This document shows positions 44,826 to 57,200 of a stretch of DNA of 64,000 nt, in pieces; within the stretch, counting starts at the first letter, position 1; every line of letters starts with the position of its first letter. The notes beneath the pieces are model-generated. The model had not been told where the DNA came from. It worked only from the letters and a program-made list of their open reading frames with translations, and did not search any database. Made by a program: the position numbers and the translations under genes. Source of the stretch: Ditylenchus dipsaci (Eukaryota; Nematoda; Chromadorea; Rhabditida; Anguinidae); the NCBI GenBank assembly GCA_004194705.1, contig SADC01000106.1, positions 1 through 64,000 on the forward strand, given 5' to 3'.

Positions 44826-45057
44826 CACAACAAATGTTTAAAAGGTTGATTTTTTTTACCAGTCATCAAATCTTTTTTTAGCATAAGTACTTTTTAAATT
44901 AACACTATCAGTCATTAAATTTTAAATGAATACTTTCATCCCAGACCTCTTAATAACGTCCCTGGAATAGAATAATTATATTTCAACAAGTCTTTATTTC
45001 CAGACACACAACAATTAACAACAACGGAAAATGAAAGTAAGATCTTGCTTTCTGTAA

Positions 45058-45562
45058 TCATTCCTCACTTTCGACGTTGACATTGGTCAGGCGCTTGAAG
45101 GAAGTGACCGGCACATGAGTGACCAAGGTGTAGAGCTTGTGCGGAGAGTCCTCATCATCATTGCGGCGACGCGATAGACGAACACGCACACGGAATGGCA
45201 CATTTCTGAAAAAGAAATGTATTAAGCAAGTCTGGACAATAAATTAGCTAGTTACGCATGCAAAAAATCCCCTACCTCACTCCCTTAGACCACAAAAACT
45301 GGTTGAGACGCGTGTCGATCCGAACATCAGGAGTTGCCATCTGCTGCTCAGCAAACTTGCGCACTTCTTTGATAGCCCTCGGAGCGCGGCGCTTGAACCC
45401 ACTGAAAATCGAAAAGGGATTAGTCAGAGAAAAGATGATAGAAACCACAACTTACATCCCATGAATGCGCTTGTGAACATTGATAGTGTATTCACGAGTG
45501 ACCACTTTGTTCAGAGCGCTCTTCGATTTCTTCTCGACCTTCTTCTTAGGAGGACCAGCCAT
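45058..45562 (-). CDS. RPL31: Ribosomal protein eL31
   Basis: A three-exon gene on the minus strand: 45456-45562, 45276-45401, 45058-45205. Introns of 54 and 70 bp have GTAAGT/TTTTCAG and GTAGGG/TTTTTCAG sites. It encodes a complete 126-residue protein beginning [14 protein letters not shown], with the family-typical blocks [41 protein letters not shown] and [20 protein letters not shown], and ending NVNVESEE. The length matches eL31 of other animals. The protein is a core component of the large cytosolic ribosomal subunit near the exit tunnel. All phases agree and no frame break occurs, unlike the neighbouring genes. Rescue of the frame by alternative starts is not needed. Confidence 0.97.
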
Positions 45563-45599
45563 TTCGCTATGGAGTAGGCAACAATTAACTGAAATTGGT

Positions 45600-46530
45600 T
45601 ACTAAATAGATGAAAACAAAATGTGTGCCGACATAGGCGTACGCAGGGGAGGGCTAGCTGGGCTATGCCAAGTAATATCACAATTTGGGCTGGACAGTAC
45701 TAGCAGCTTTCCACAAGTTCGTCAACCGTAAAAATTTATTGACCAGTAAATTTGTCAACCGCTAAGCTCTACCGGTCATCGATTCAAGTCAGTCGGTATA
45801 TCTGTCAATCAATATGCTCTTTTTTCTTTTTTTATTCTTAGAAATCAACCATTGATGAATTTACCGGCTGACGAATATGTGAAGAGCCTAATTGCTCAAC
45901 AGAAAAATTATATGCATGAAAATTTTCATTTTCCAAGTGACGAACAAAATGCCAATTCTATGAATTTGAGCGCACGTTTATATACATAATAGAAAAGTTT
46001 CATGTTTTTTGTATAAGGTTATAATTAGTTTCATTCAGTGAAATATCACTTTCTCCTAGTAAATAACTGATTTCTCTTAGAAAATTACTTATTTCCCCCA
46101 GTAAATTACTCATTCGCCCAGTAAACTTACTGAATTTTACTAAAGCTGATGATCGGTATTTTCGGTACTTTTTCAAAACGCATTTTTGACCCGCTTTTAG
46201 AAAGAAAACTAACAGATGAAAATTTTACACTTGTCTGCTACTTTTCATTCCTCTATCACACGGCTATTTCACTATCTGTACTTTTATCTAAAAATTTTGC
46301 CTACGACCCTGAATACCGACATTGACCGATTTCGGTATTCCGGGTCGCTGGCAAACGCTCTTTTTGGGTGCTCTTGCCTACAAACCTCTCGGCCAACGTC
46401 TTATTCGGGGTAACACTTTACTTGACCCCCCCACGGCTGACCACTTTTTGTCAGGAATTTGAAAAACCGACTGTATATTCGTGTTTCATCACCCCGATTT
46501 ATCATGGAAACAGTCAACAGATTCTATAGC
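45600..46530. other. Intergenic region after eL31
   Basis: A tract of CCCAGTAAATTACT-like repeats (about five copies, 46055-46135) is the only clear structure. No supported exon or RNA gene was found. The eL31 promoter should lie in the first few hundred bases, but I see no assignable motif. Confidence 0.4.
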
Positions 46531-46544
46531 TCTCCTCACACTAC

Positions 46545-46740
46545 GGCGTAACACGTAACAATTCTGTTACGCTGCTCATGTTGCGCGACTCTGTTACGCG
46601 TAACAACTTTTTTGAATCTCGTAACAGACCCGCGTAACAAAAGTCGCGTAACAGCACTTTTTGATGTTACGCGTAACATTTCGCGTGTTACGCGTAACAT
46701 GTTACGCGCAACAACCGAGTCGCGTAACACATTTGAGGTC
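46545..46740. repeat. GTTACGCGTAAC palindrome cluster
   Basis: About eight copies of CGCGTAACA/TGTTACGCG are packed in both orientations within 195 bp. The full 12-bp palindrome GTTACGCGTAAC appears three times. Similar words recur at 51010-51057. Confidence 0.6.
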
Positions 46741-47629
46741 AACGATTCTTTCTTGTTTGTCAACATTTACGTTTAAACGGCGATCATACAAAGGTAAAGG
46801 ATGCTAACTGGAAACATACAGGAAAGATATTTACAGTTTTCTCTGTCCAACAGACAGATCAAGGTAGTGGCAGAGCCCAAGTACTCAGGTGGTCTGAATC
46901 AGGTGATAACACCTAAATAGTCTGATCCAATGCCAGGGCACATTATATCAAGTCCTCCTAAAAATACACAGCCTCCATCCCTCCGAGAATTTGCTGTCTT
47001 TTTATTCAGATATCCGCGCATTATTTTCACAGGGCTATTCACAAAAACCATCTTTGCATAGAAATCATCTATATATAGTGTTTACCATCTGCAAGTGCTA
47101 TTTTTTATATTTTAGACCAGGATCATTATTTATTTTTCGCGATCTTTTTTTAATCGATAGATATGGCTGAGACGAGGAGCGTAACATAATCCTTTTTTTT
47201 TAATTTAATTCAAAATACCGATGAAAATTTATTTGGATAGTAACTCAACCATCTGGATACCCTGTATACCTGAAAGGTGCTAAAACTGCCTGGAGGGTGC
47301 CCCAAACGCCTGAATGCTACTCCAGTCGCCTGGAGTGTGAGCAAATTGCCTTGATCCCAGCTCAACTATCCGGAAAGTGTACGACTAGAAGGTATCCTGA
47401 ATCTCCTAGAAGATACAACAATTTTTCGTGTAATTCTATCTTTTTGAAAAACTGTTAGATTTCATATTATTAAGGGGTTACAAGCACCTATCAGCGCCTC
47501 TAGTATAATACTTTCTCTAGTCATTCTAAAGTCATTTAGGGTATACGCACGAATTTGCTGACAATCTGATGATTGTTTAAAATAAGCTGATTTTATAAAT
47601 AGGCTGCCAATGTTAACGCAGTATTTTAT

Positions 47630-47757
47630 ACAGTCAAGTCTCGATATAACGCGACCCTTTGGGACCGGAAAAAGGTCGCGTTATACCGAATGTGAATATG
47701 ACCAAATTCTTTTTGCTGGAATAATTTCAAGGGTTGCGTTGTATCGAGACACGACTG
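47630..47757. repeat. ACAGTCAAGTCTCGATATAACG MITE
   Basis: The left end ACAGTCAAGTCTCGATATAA and right end TTGTATCGAGACACGACTG enclose 128 bp. The interior has AAAGGTCGCGTTATACCG. It belongs to the pogo/Tigger-like family. Confidence 0.6.
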
Positions 47758-48589
47758 CATTATGAGTTTGTTAAAAAAATTCAACCACCGGGGCATGACT
47801 ACGTGAGCACCAGCACCTGGGTTACCCCATCTGAATACCACTATCTGGGTACCAACGGAAAGATAGCCGACATGAGTTTGCAAAAATTGGGAGAAAATCG
47901 GGTTTGAACCCAAACATCCACAAAAAATCCAGGCTAAAATACATTATCTCCAATTTGGACGGCAGGAAAATTTTTTAGTGCGAACTTTGATCATACATTT
48001 TGTGCTTAAAAAGAAACTAATATGCTGTACTTGAGTGCTCCGGAAAGATATCCAACATAGGTTCGCAAAACGTGGCAGAAAGTTGAGCTCTAAGTTAAAA
48101 GTGGCGAAAAAAAGACACAGCGGATCCAAATACTATATGGAGATATAACTTATGGCTTGGTTACAATGGCATGTCGATGTCGAAGTCGATGTCGATGTCG
48201 AAGCAAAGTGGTTACAGTGACATGTCGATGTCGATGTCTATGTCGATGTCGATGTCGAAGGTGGTTACAGTGACGTGTCGAAGTCGATGTCGATGTCGAA
48301 GTCTATGTCGATGTCGATGTCGAAGTAGGCTTTTTAATATAGATTTTGGGAATTCGAAATCGTTCGAATTTTTTTTTCTTCTGCTTCGACAAGAGCTAGA
48401 TTTTTAACAGTCAAATACAATTATTTTTTACTCATCTGGTGCCGAATTTCATGCGCTATCTTTTGTGCTATAAAATTTTTAAAAAAGGCAATGAAAAAAC
48501 GTCTAACGAATTGATTTTTCAGAACTACATCGCATTTTTCTTTGCACTTCGACATGGACTTCGACATGGACTTCGACATGCCTTTATTT

Positions 48590-49760
48590 TTCTAGTCTTT
48601 TATGATTTTTAACACCGGAGAGACCGTATGTCCTGAAAGTATATTCTTGTGCAGAATTTCACGCTGAACACGATGGTGGAAAATTTTTTTCACAGAGAGT
48701 CATTGTATGGTGGTCTGTTGCCCTTGTGAACCGACCAAGTAACGATTTTTGCCTATGCAACTTGAACAAAGAGATAGACCATGCACCTTTTTTAAGGCTC
48801 ATACTGTTTTACCACCTCAAATTATTCTTTATCCTCTAAAATTTGAATTTTGGGCAAATTATTTTCACCCCCTTAATTTATTTCTTTGGATGTACCGAAG
48901 AATTTAAAGAAATATTTGCTAAAAGGCACATTTGCTTAAAATAATTTCGCCAAAGACACACTTGGTAAAACGAAATTTTGGTAAAGGCCTTTTCTGGTTC
49001 CTTTTGTTTCACAGGTATGATGACAATACGGTATTTTGAAAATGCAGGTACGTGGAATCGAACATGTGACCTTAAACATTTACCCCATCACGTTAACCAC
49101 TGCACTACGAACTCCATTGCATGAAACCCCAAGTGCGTCCACCCTCAAATGCAAGTCATTATTTTGAACATTTTTACCTACTTAACCCACTTGGATAGTA
49201 TCTAAACCACGTGTATGGTATATTTTGCACCCATAGGGGTTCGAACGGCGGTACCCCGAAATTTAGGCGGCATTTTGCATTTCGAAAAATTAAAATTTCT
49301 TAAAAATAAAAAAAAGCCATTTTTCTAACTTAAAATTGTGTGGGAATTGGGTTTGTTAAGCCCGAAGTTGCGATTTTGCACACCCTAACTTCGATACCTG
49401 GCGTAGTGTCACCTGGCCAGGTGGATGTCCACCTGGATGGCCTTAAAATAAAAAAGTTCATTTAAATAAAAAAATCCGTTTTTCCAAACTAAAAAATCTG
49501 TGAAGAGTTGGGCTTGTTTAGATCAAAAGTGCGATTTTACCTACCCAACCCCAAATCTAGGGTTGGGTACCACCTGGACAGGTTGATATCCAAGAGTAAA
49601 GATAGATTCACCAAATGACCTGAAAGGTCAAACGTTTGTCTTTTACATCTAAAATTATGGTAAAAAATAAAGTGTGCACCCAGGTGGATTCGAACCAGCA
49701 ACATCGGCGGTGCATATCCAAGTGGTCGTCCACTTGGATCAAAAAATTTTTTTCGTTTTT
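48590..49760. repeat. Region with possible tRNA-derived SINE remnants
   Basis: On the minus strand, the complement of 49035-49100 reads TAGTGCAGTGGTTAACGTG, an A-box-like word. About 30 bases later comes TGTTCGATTCC, a B-box-like word. Another B-box (GGTTCGAATCC) is complementary to 49689-49699. Two degenerate copies of a sequence with GGGTTTGTTAAGC and GGGCTTGTTTAGA follow (49260-49560). No intact tRNA cloverleaf can be drawn. Confidence 0.3.
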
Positions 49761-49769
49761 CATATTCCA

Positions 49770-49978
49770 AAACTTGTTTTCTGGACTAATTTGGGCACGC
49801 TGAAGATGGTTTGATAGTGGTAAAATGCCATTTTCTCAAGTATTTTTGAGTATTGAGCAATAATTGATTTTGGTGAAATCAATTATTGCCCAAAACTCAA
49901 AAAATACTCGAGAAAACGGCATTTTACTATTATCAAACCATCATCAGCATGCTCGAATTAATCCAGAAAATAGATTTT
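49770..49978. repeat. Palindromic MITE
   Basis: The arms GATGGTTTGATAGTGGTAAA and AATGCCATTTTCTCAAGTAT are inverted at 49895-49945. The loop is only about 10 bp around TTGGTGAAATC. It is non-coding. Confidence 0.65.
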
Positions 49979-50319
49979 GAAACAAGAAAAACGTAAATTT
50001 TTTTTTGCACCAAGTGGACAACCACTTGGTTTGGTTGCTTCAGACTGAAAATTTAAAAAGGTCCGCAAATTTACCGAAGGGTGGATTCACCACGAGTGAA
50101 TTTGCCGGAGGGTGGATATCCGGACCGGATATCCACCGGAGACCGGAGGGAGACCGGAAGTGGAGACCAGAAGTGGACCGGAGACGGACCGGTGGAGACT
50201 GGAAGGGTTATCACTTTGAAGTTGGTTAGTTGCTCAGGTTATTTTCTGAAAACATTGTATGTAGCAGCACAATGCACCACTGATCAGTAAAGAAGATCTA
50301 AAATAAGACACAAAATTTT

Positions 50320-50540
50320 TGAAAAAACTTTGACTTTGACTTTCTGTTTCAAACTTTTTTGAAACGCCAGTCAAAGTCAAGGGCAAAGTCAAAGTCAAAG
50401 TCATGCATACACAGCCAAGAGTCAAAGTCAAGGTCAAAGGCAAAGTCAAAGTTGACTTGCAGGTTGACTTGCAAGTCAACTTTCTGTGCGTACACACAAA
50501 AACTTTGACTTTGCCCTTGACTTTGACTTGCTCTGCGTAC
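50320..50540. repeat. Fold-back of CAAAGT hexamer arrays
   Basis: Tracts of TCAAAGTCAAAG (50370-50450) face TTTGACTTTGCC tracts (50505-50530 and 50327-50340). A GTTGACTTGCAGG..CCTGCAAGTC-like centre lies near 50450-50480. The inverted arrays again form the arms of a hairpin. Confidence 0.55.
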
Positions 50541-51248
50541 ACGAGGCATTATGGGTGCAAAGCCTATTTCACACATTTTGCACCGACAATACCAAGAATA
50601 TTTGGCTGCTTCGCGGCCGAAGGGCAGCACACTACCTGTTGCAAGGAATCAGGGTGAAAAAAACTTAAGGGAACCCAAAAGGTAGGCTTAGAGAAAATAC
50701 TCTTTGGAGGGGCTTTTACGTTTTGATACTATCCAAGTGGGTTAGGTAGTTGAAAAAAATCAAAATAATGACTTCTTCTTCAAGATAATAAAATAAAAAC
50801 AATAAAAAATATATGAAAAATATGGTGTGGTGACCGATTCTCATTATGGTGACCGATTTCCCATTGTAACCACCTTCGACATCGACATCGACATAGACAT
50901 CGACATCGACTTCTATTGTAACCACCTTCGACATCGACATCGACATAGACATCGACATCGACTTCGACATCGACATCGACACGCCATTGTAACCACGGGG
51001 TTAGCGAAAGCGAGTCACGTAACAGGGTGTTGTTACGTGACTCAACTCGCGTAACATGAGATGCGTCCTAAATAGGAAAATTTCTATCTCTTGATTTGTA
51101 TGATTGTAAAAAAGCGAGAAATATATAAGTATTTGTAATTTCAGGTTCAAAGACTAATCTTATCAAGTTGAATCCAATAGCTTTCATTTAGCAGTTTTTT
51201 ATTATTATTATTTTTCATACTTATATATTGATAGTCTTTACCAGTAAA

Positions 51249-54200
51249 ATGGCTCGTCAACCTGCGAGACTTCGTCGGAATAGGGTGAGTATTAAAAGCA
51301 ATCTGTAAATAATCTTATTTAAATATTGAGTTAATTTTCCGACCCGGTTTTTTCTTCACAGTCTCTTTTTATCAAGTTTTTGACAGAAATTTTATATTCC
51401 GCAAACTCCTCGAGCTTCAAAATCCTTCCCCTTCAACATCAGATAACATTTTCACTCTATTAAACCCACGCAGGCGCTTATTTTTAACCTGCTTCTAGGG
51501 GAAAAGTCACTAGAAGGAGACGTTTGTTTTTTGACATGGTGACGGCGAAAATCTTGACGAAAAAGGAAAACTTCATCGCATTTCTAAAATTTTCTTAAAT
51601 ACGTACAATTTTAAGTTAAAAGCATCTATATTGTCGAAACAAATAAAAAAAGATGCATCACTTACGTGGCCTTTTTCGGTGCTGTTTCTCAAGATCTTTA
51701 GGGGTTAAAAAGTTCATATAATAAATCATATCTATGATCATTTATGACTTGAATTTCGGAACGTTTTGTTAAAAATAAACAATTTTTGAGTTTTTTTGGA
51801 AACTTATCCATATTGACTAAAATATATCCCCGATTCCGTTATGACCAGATCAGAAAAACTACAGGGAGCTGAGATATTACTGTTTTGAGTAGACTACCTG
51901 AAAAATTAGTATCTCTCACCTACTTTAAAAAGAGTATAAAGAAAATGTAATTATTTTAGCCTGATCTCAACGTACCGTATTTCCTCTAATTAAACAGCCC
52001 CCTCTAATAAACCGTCCCCCTCTACTTTGAAGGCGTATATCTCAGACCAGATAAATTATCTTGAAAAGCTGTTTTCTGCGTTTTCTTAACTCTCACGAGC
52101 TCTACCGATTCCGCTTTTAAATTTTGGTTGAGCACCCGAAAATGTCAAGATCGACCCCAAATTTTTCAGATTTTGGGTATTGAAAAATAAACCGTCCGGC
52201 TGTTTAATTAGAGGAAATAAAGAAACAAATTTTGGATATCTGAATTACTTTTTGTAAACTTTTTTCTTTCAAATTGTCGATATTTAATGAAAAATTATAA
52301 AAATAATTGTGAAGAATCGATAGCCGCCTCTTGGACGAAGGACCCAGCACTGCGCAGCTGCTGGGCAGTGCTAGCTAGTTATAGAAAATACGGTGTTAAA
52401 CACAGCTCCCAACCCGGTTGATTGAATAAAATGACCAAAACTTTTAGATGTATGGCAATTTGGAATACATTTTGATAGAGCAACTAGCGGATGTGGTGTT
52501 CATAACTGCTGATTACCTGGAGAGCGTGTATAACAACTTACCTGATCTCACCGTTACACTCCAGGTACTTTTTTCCAGCTAGTTAAAATTATTGGTGGTG
52601 GTTACATAGATTAGGGTGAGATTCGGTTGCTTCGGTCGTTTAGTCGGCCTGTATCTGATTTTCGGTTTTAACTGGTATTTTTCCGGGTGCAGGATCAAAA
52701 TACCCAAAGACAAAATACCCAAATACCTAAAATACCCAAGAGTGGTCTTTTAGTGGGCTTTTGACGTCCTATTAATATGATAATAGCAGATGGTGCATAT
52801 TACGATAATAATATTATGATAATAGCGTTTAGTGAACATTATTTGCACAATATGTATATTGGGTATTTTGACCATTGGGTATTTTGACCATTGGGTATTT
52901 TGTACTTTGGGTATTTTGTCCTTGGGTATTTTGTCTTTGGGTATTTTGTCTTTGGGTATTATGATCCTGCACCATTTTTCCGAACCCGGATTCTATCCTC
53001 ATTTAGATGTTTCATAGACATTCAAATTTGATCCAAAAAATTAGTTTTCTTTTAAACTGAAGCAATTTCTTGATGCATTCTACAATTTTTAATTCTGAAT
53101 AGAATTGAAAATTGAAAAAGTTTTGCAAAATGATGCATAATGTGACTACATTCGACTCTCTCTATAAAGTAATTCCCCAGCGCCAAGGAACTTACCCCTA
53201 GCGTTAAAGGGAGGGGGTATCTGACACCAGACACCGAATTATCTAGCAAGTTTTATTCAAATACTGTTCTGGGAGTACTGCACACTGAAATGCCTAAGTT
53301 TTACTGACAAAAGTGCTTTTTTAAACAAAAAAAACAATAATCCATAATTGCAGGAAGACCTCCGAGAGCTTCACCTAGACTTATTCGACATTGTGGAGAA
53401 CAATCCCAATTTCTGTGGAGTATTTACAGTGCTGCGTCCCCAGCTCCTCTCTCTGGATTTCTGCGCAAAAACAAGATCAACCAGCACACCAGCACCCCCA
53501 CCTCCAACTTCAGCCTCTCAAATTCCATTGGATTCTCACAGAAAGCTGCTATCGAGGCACCTCCAGGTAGCAGTGCAGTGTCAGTAGAAGAAGTAAGCGA
53601 GGAACAGGACGGAGACTCTTCTGCTCCTGGACACTGGGTCACTGAGGAGATCGGTGATGTGAATGGTCAGGATATTTCTCAAGGCACGGATTCTAATTTG
53701 AATCTGAATGATGAATCAGCAACGGTATGTGAGTGTGGATCATAACTAAATCGGGTAGAGAATTAAGACCAGGGCTCCCGATCGTACTTATTAATAAGAT
53801 TTGTACTTATTTTGTAATTTTGTACTTATTTTCTGAATCGACGCCTTAAATGTAAGAAAACACTTCGAATTTTCAAAATTTCGCCTGCGGCGCATTTTTC
53901 ATTTTTTCGAAAAGGACGAATTCCATGCTCACTGCATTCCGTGCAAAGACTAAATCAATTTGGCTTTCATTGGAAAAGATGGCTAACCCGGGAAAGGTCA
54001 TTGAAAGAATTGTGAAGCTAGGAGATTTTCTGACTGTGCTCTTGTCGTCTGCTGAAACATCGACTGTACCGAAGCTGAGGAGCTGGCGAAACAAGTCGCG
54101 CCTAAAATCGCACAATTAAATGAGCTCTTCAACTAAGTGGCAAAAGTCAATCGAATGCTGCGCCGAATTCCTGATGAAGTTTTTAATGTGGATCCAGCGA

Positions 54201-57200
54201 AGAACAAGTCGCAGATTTAGATTTAGTCAAAGTGAACCCTCGATTTAACGGCACCCGGGCCCGGTCCCTAGAGGTGCTGTTAAATCGAGGTTCACTTTGA
54301 CTAAATCTTAGTCAATGCCAACCAAATTGGTCTATTTTTGGGTGCCGTTAAATCGAGGGTTGACTGTTTATGGGAAAGCAAAACTGTTTCCATTGTTTTA
54401 TTTCTTTGAATGTGGTATCTTTATTGAGAAAAAAGTGTTTAAAGCCGATTTTCGCGTGTTTTAGAAAATGTACTTATTTTCGGTGTCAAAATCTTACTTT
54501 TTTAGAAAATGTACTTATTTTCGAAAATTTTCACGGGAGCCCTGATTAAGACTAATTATTGTCATAGCCCTTGAATTTCAATCATTTAGATGTAATTTCG
54601 GGTCATTTTTTTAAACTATAGCACGGCGTGTCAAATTTCGAAAATCGTGAAAAAGCTATCTTTCCTGCCAGAACAAATATTATCTACAACTTTTTTATTT
54701 AAGTAAGACTTTTTTGGAGATTTTTTCAAATTTTATGATTTTTTTGATAAAGCATGTTAATCGCTAAATCAGTCACCACAGTGACATTCCCAAAAATGAG
54801 AAAATCACATTTTCTCTTCAGGACAAAAATGAGAATTGTTTTGAAGTTTCATTATTTTTGATAAATTGTGTGCTCAATTGAAGACAGACCCCCAAGTGCA
54901 CCACCCCACACCCCCCCCCCCCCCTAAGTGCCGAAATTAATATTTTCGTCAACCCGAATCAGAAAACCCTGGGTGGATACCCTGGGGTAGATAGATATCC
55001 ACTTGGCTGGTCTGATAAATTAAGGGCGGCACCGAATTGATCCACACCGAATTGATCCCCACACAAATTGATCCACACTAAATTTATCCACACAGAATTG
55101 ATCCACACTTTTCAAATTTACGCATTTTGAAAAATTTTGCAGGAATTTTAATTTAAGTCTGAACCAACTAAACTAAGTGGTCGTCCACTTGGTTTAATTG
55201 GTTCAGACTGAAAATTTAAATTTTCGCGAATTTTTTTGGATATAATTCAAAACATATCGCAATCTTCATCCTTAAATGGCATCAGTAATCGGTTTGTTAA
55301 GACCGAAATTGTGATTTCACCTACCTAAATCCCGGAAACCTACTTTTAAAAAGGGTGGCGGTTTATCGAGGTTTTTCTTTTTTAGAGGGGAATTTTTCAT
55401 AATTCTGAAAAACGATCGGCAAAATTGAATCCTCAGGCCAGAAATCCAACTTACCAATCATAATATTTTAAATGCTAATTAAATTACTGTCTGTTTGTTA
55501 AAGGGCATATTAGCGCGTTACACGGGCAATTCCAAATTTTCAAAAGGCAGGGACCAGGCATATTTAAACGAGAATTATTTGTGATACTGTGCTTTTCATA
55601 ACTTATTGCTCTTTACAGAATAACAAATTTGCATTTAAAAATAATTCTTGTTTGAATATGGCTGGTCCCCGCCTTTTGCAAATTTGAAATTGACCGTGTA
55701 AGGCGCTGGTATGCCCTTTTAAGCTTAAAAAAAGCTGAGAGTCAGCTAAAGAGCTGAGCCATATTTTATCCGCATTCAATCTAAATTTTTAGTACTTTAC
55801 TTTTTCCCTAAAATGCAGGTTTTTTTAATTTTGATGATTTTTAGTAAATTTTTGCAATTTTGACAAACAATTCATAAATCTGAAAATTTAGAATCTCGGC
55901 TTTCTGATCCGAGTAAGACTTTAAAAATCACCGCTAATCACCCATTTAAAAAAACTTTACAAAAATGTCTGAAGACAAAAATTTTAAACTAACTAATTCC
56001 GGTACTAATTCGGTTTACACCCCACCCCCACCCACGAATTGACCGTGAACGAATTGACCGTCGACGAATAGACCGTGGACGAATTGATCGTGAACGAATT
56101 GACCTAGAGCCCTCGAAAATACTGCAATGGTATTTCACTGCAAAAGAATTGTTAAAATTTTACGATGAAAACACTTTTCTGCCGCAAATTTGCTTCTGCC
56201 GCAAATATACTTGCAAATTTTCACTTTTCTGCCGCAGATTTTCACTTTTTTGCCGCAAATATACACTTTTCTGCCGCACAGATTGTTGAACTGTATGTAT
56301 GTGAATAAATAAAATATGTTTGTCGCAACATAGAAACCGATAAACCCAAAAACTGGGGGTGGGGTGTAAACCGAATTAGTACCCTAATTCCAAATACTGA
56401 TCGTTTTGAAAAGTTCTTAAGCAGATCAGAAAGCCCAGACTCTAAAACTTTAGATTTATGGATTAATTGTAAAAATTCAAAATTTTTTTATTTAAAATCA
56501 TTAAGATTGAAAAACCTGCAGTTTAGGGAAAAGTAAGATGCTTAAGTTAAGTTTAAAATAGCAACAAGGAGGGCTTTATTTTTTCAGTTTCAACAATTAT
56601 CGTGTAGCCCTGACTCTCAGCTTTCATTTGACCCTTAACATGGTTAACCAAGTGTAAAAACAATTCTTTAGGCCCACTAATTTAGTTCAAGATGCAATTT
56701 ATCGAAAAGGAAGAAATTCCAGAAAATATTCTGATTTTTGTCTAGAACGAAAAATCTCCTATTCGCGATTTTTGAAATTTGAAACGCCGTGATAGGCAAA
56801 TAATTTAGTCAGCCAAGCAAAAATTGCTTTGGCCTAAAAATATGATGTAAAGCTTCGACTGGTAAAATTTAAAAAAATCTCTTGGAAAGGACAGCCAAAA
56901 AAATACAACATGGGTGACTAAGGACCAATTAATAAACCGAATTTACCACAAAATTTTAAAAAGGTCTTTTGTCGTACGACAACAGTACAAAAATGCCTTT
57001 GTCACCCTACTTAAAATATTAATACCCTTTTCTGTTTTTTTTTAAATAATTTTTTCTTTTGCAGCCCAAAATCAGTCAAGTGGATTCAGAGACGGAAGGT
57101 AGCATTGTCTCAGAGCCGATCTCTTTGCCCAAAAAACCGGAAGAAATGGTTAGAGCACCTGCAGTTGTGGCTGCACGGCCTACAGCCGCCAGTATTTCCT

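Larger units (their letters stand above)
48158..50994. repeat. Distant inverted TCGATG arrays (possible element)
   Basis: The left block (48158-48325) starts TTGGTTACAATGGCATGTCG and is an array of GATGTC hexamers with two internal GTGGTTACAGTGACATG units. The right block (50862-50994) is the inverse, ending GACACGCCATTGTAACC. The outer 12 bp (GGTTACAATGGC) are perfect inverses. No matching target duplication was seen, so these may be the ends of one 2.8-kb element or two separate ones. A further partial array lies at 48538-48582 (CTTCGACATGGA units). Confidence 0.5.

Noticed and set aside
49020..49110. tRNA gene on the minus strand
   Set aside because: A-box-like and B-box-like words are present, but no acceptor stem or anticodon arm can be paired. 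It was kept only as a possible SINE remnant.
50716..51054. MSMSMSKSMSMS and HRHRHRH open frames
   Set aside because: They are simple translations of TCGATG/CGACAT hexamer arrays, as is the frame at 48171-48407.
53397..53443. A 29-bp intron (GTGGAG...CCCCAG) in exon 3 of the nine-exon gene
   Set aside because: The sites allow it, but the length is below any other intron in the window and a single missing T at 53423-53425 explains the frame with more coding sequence kept.
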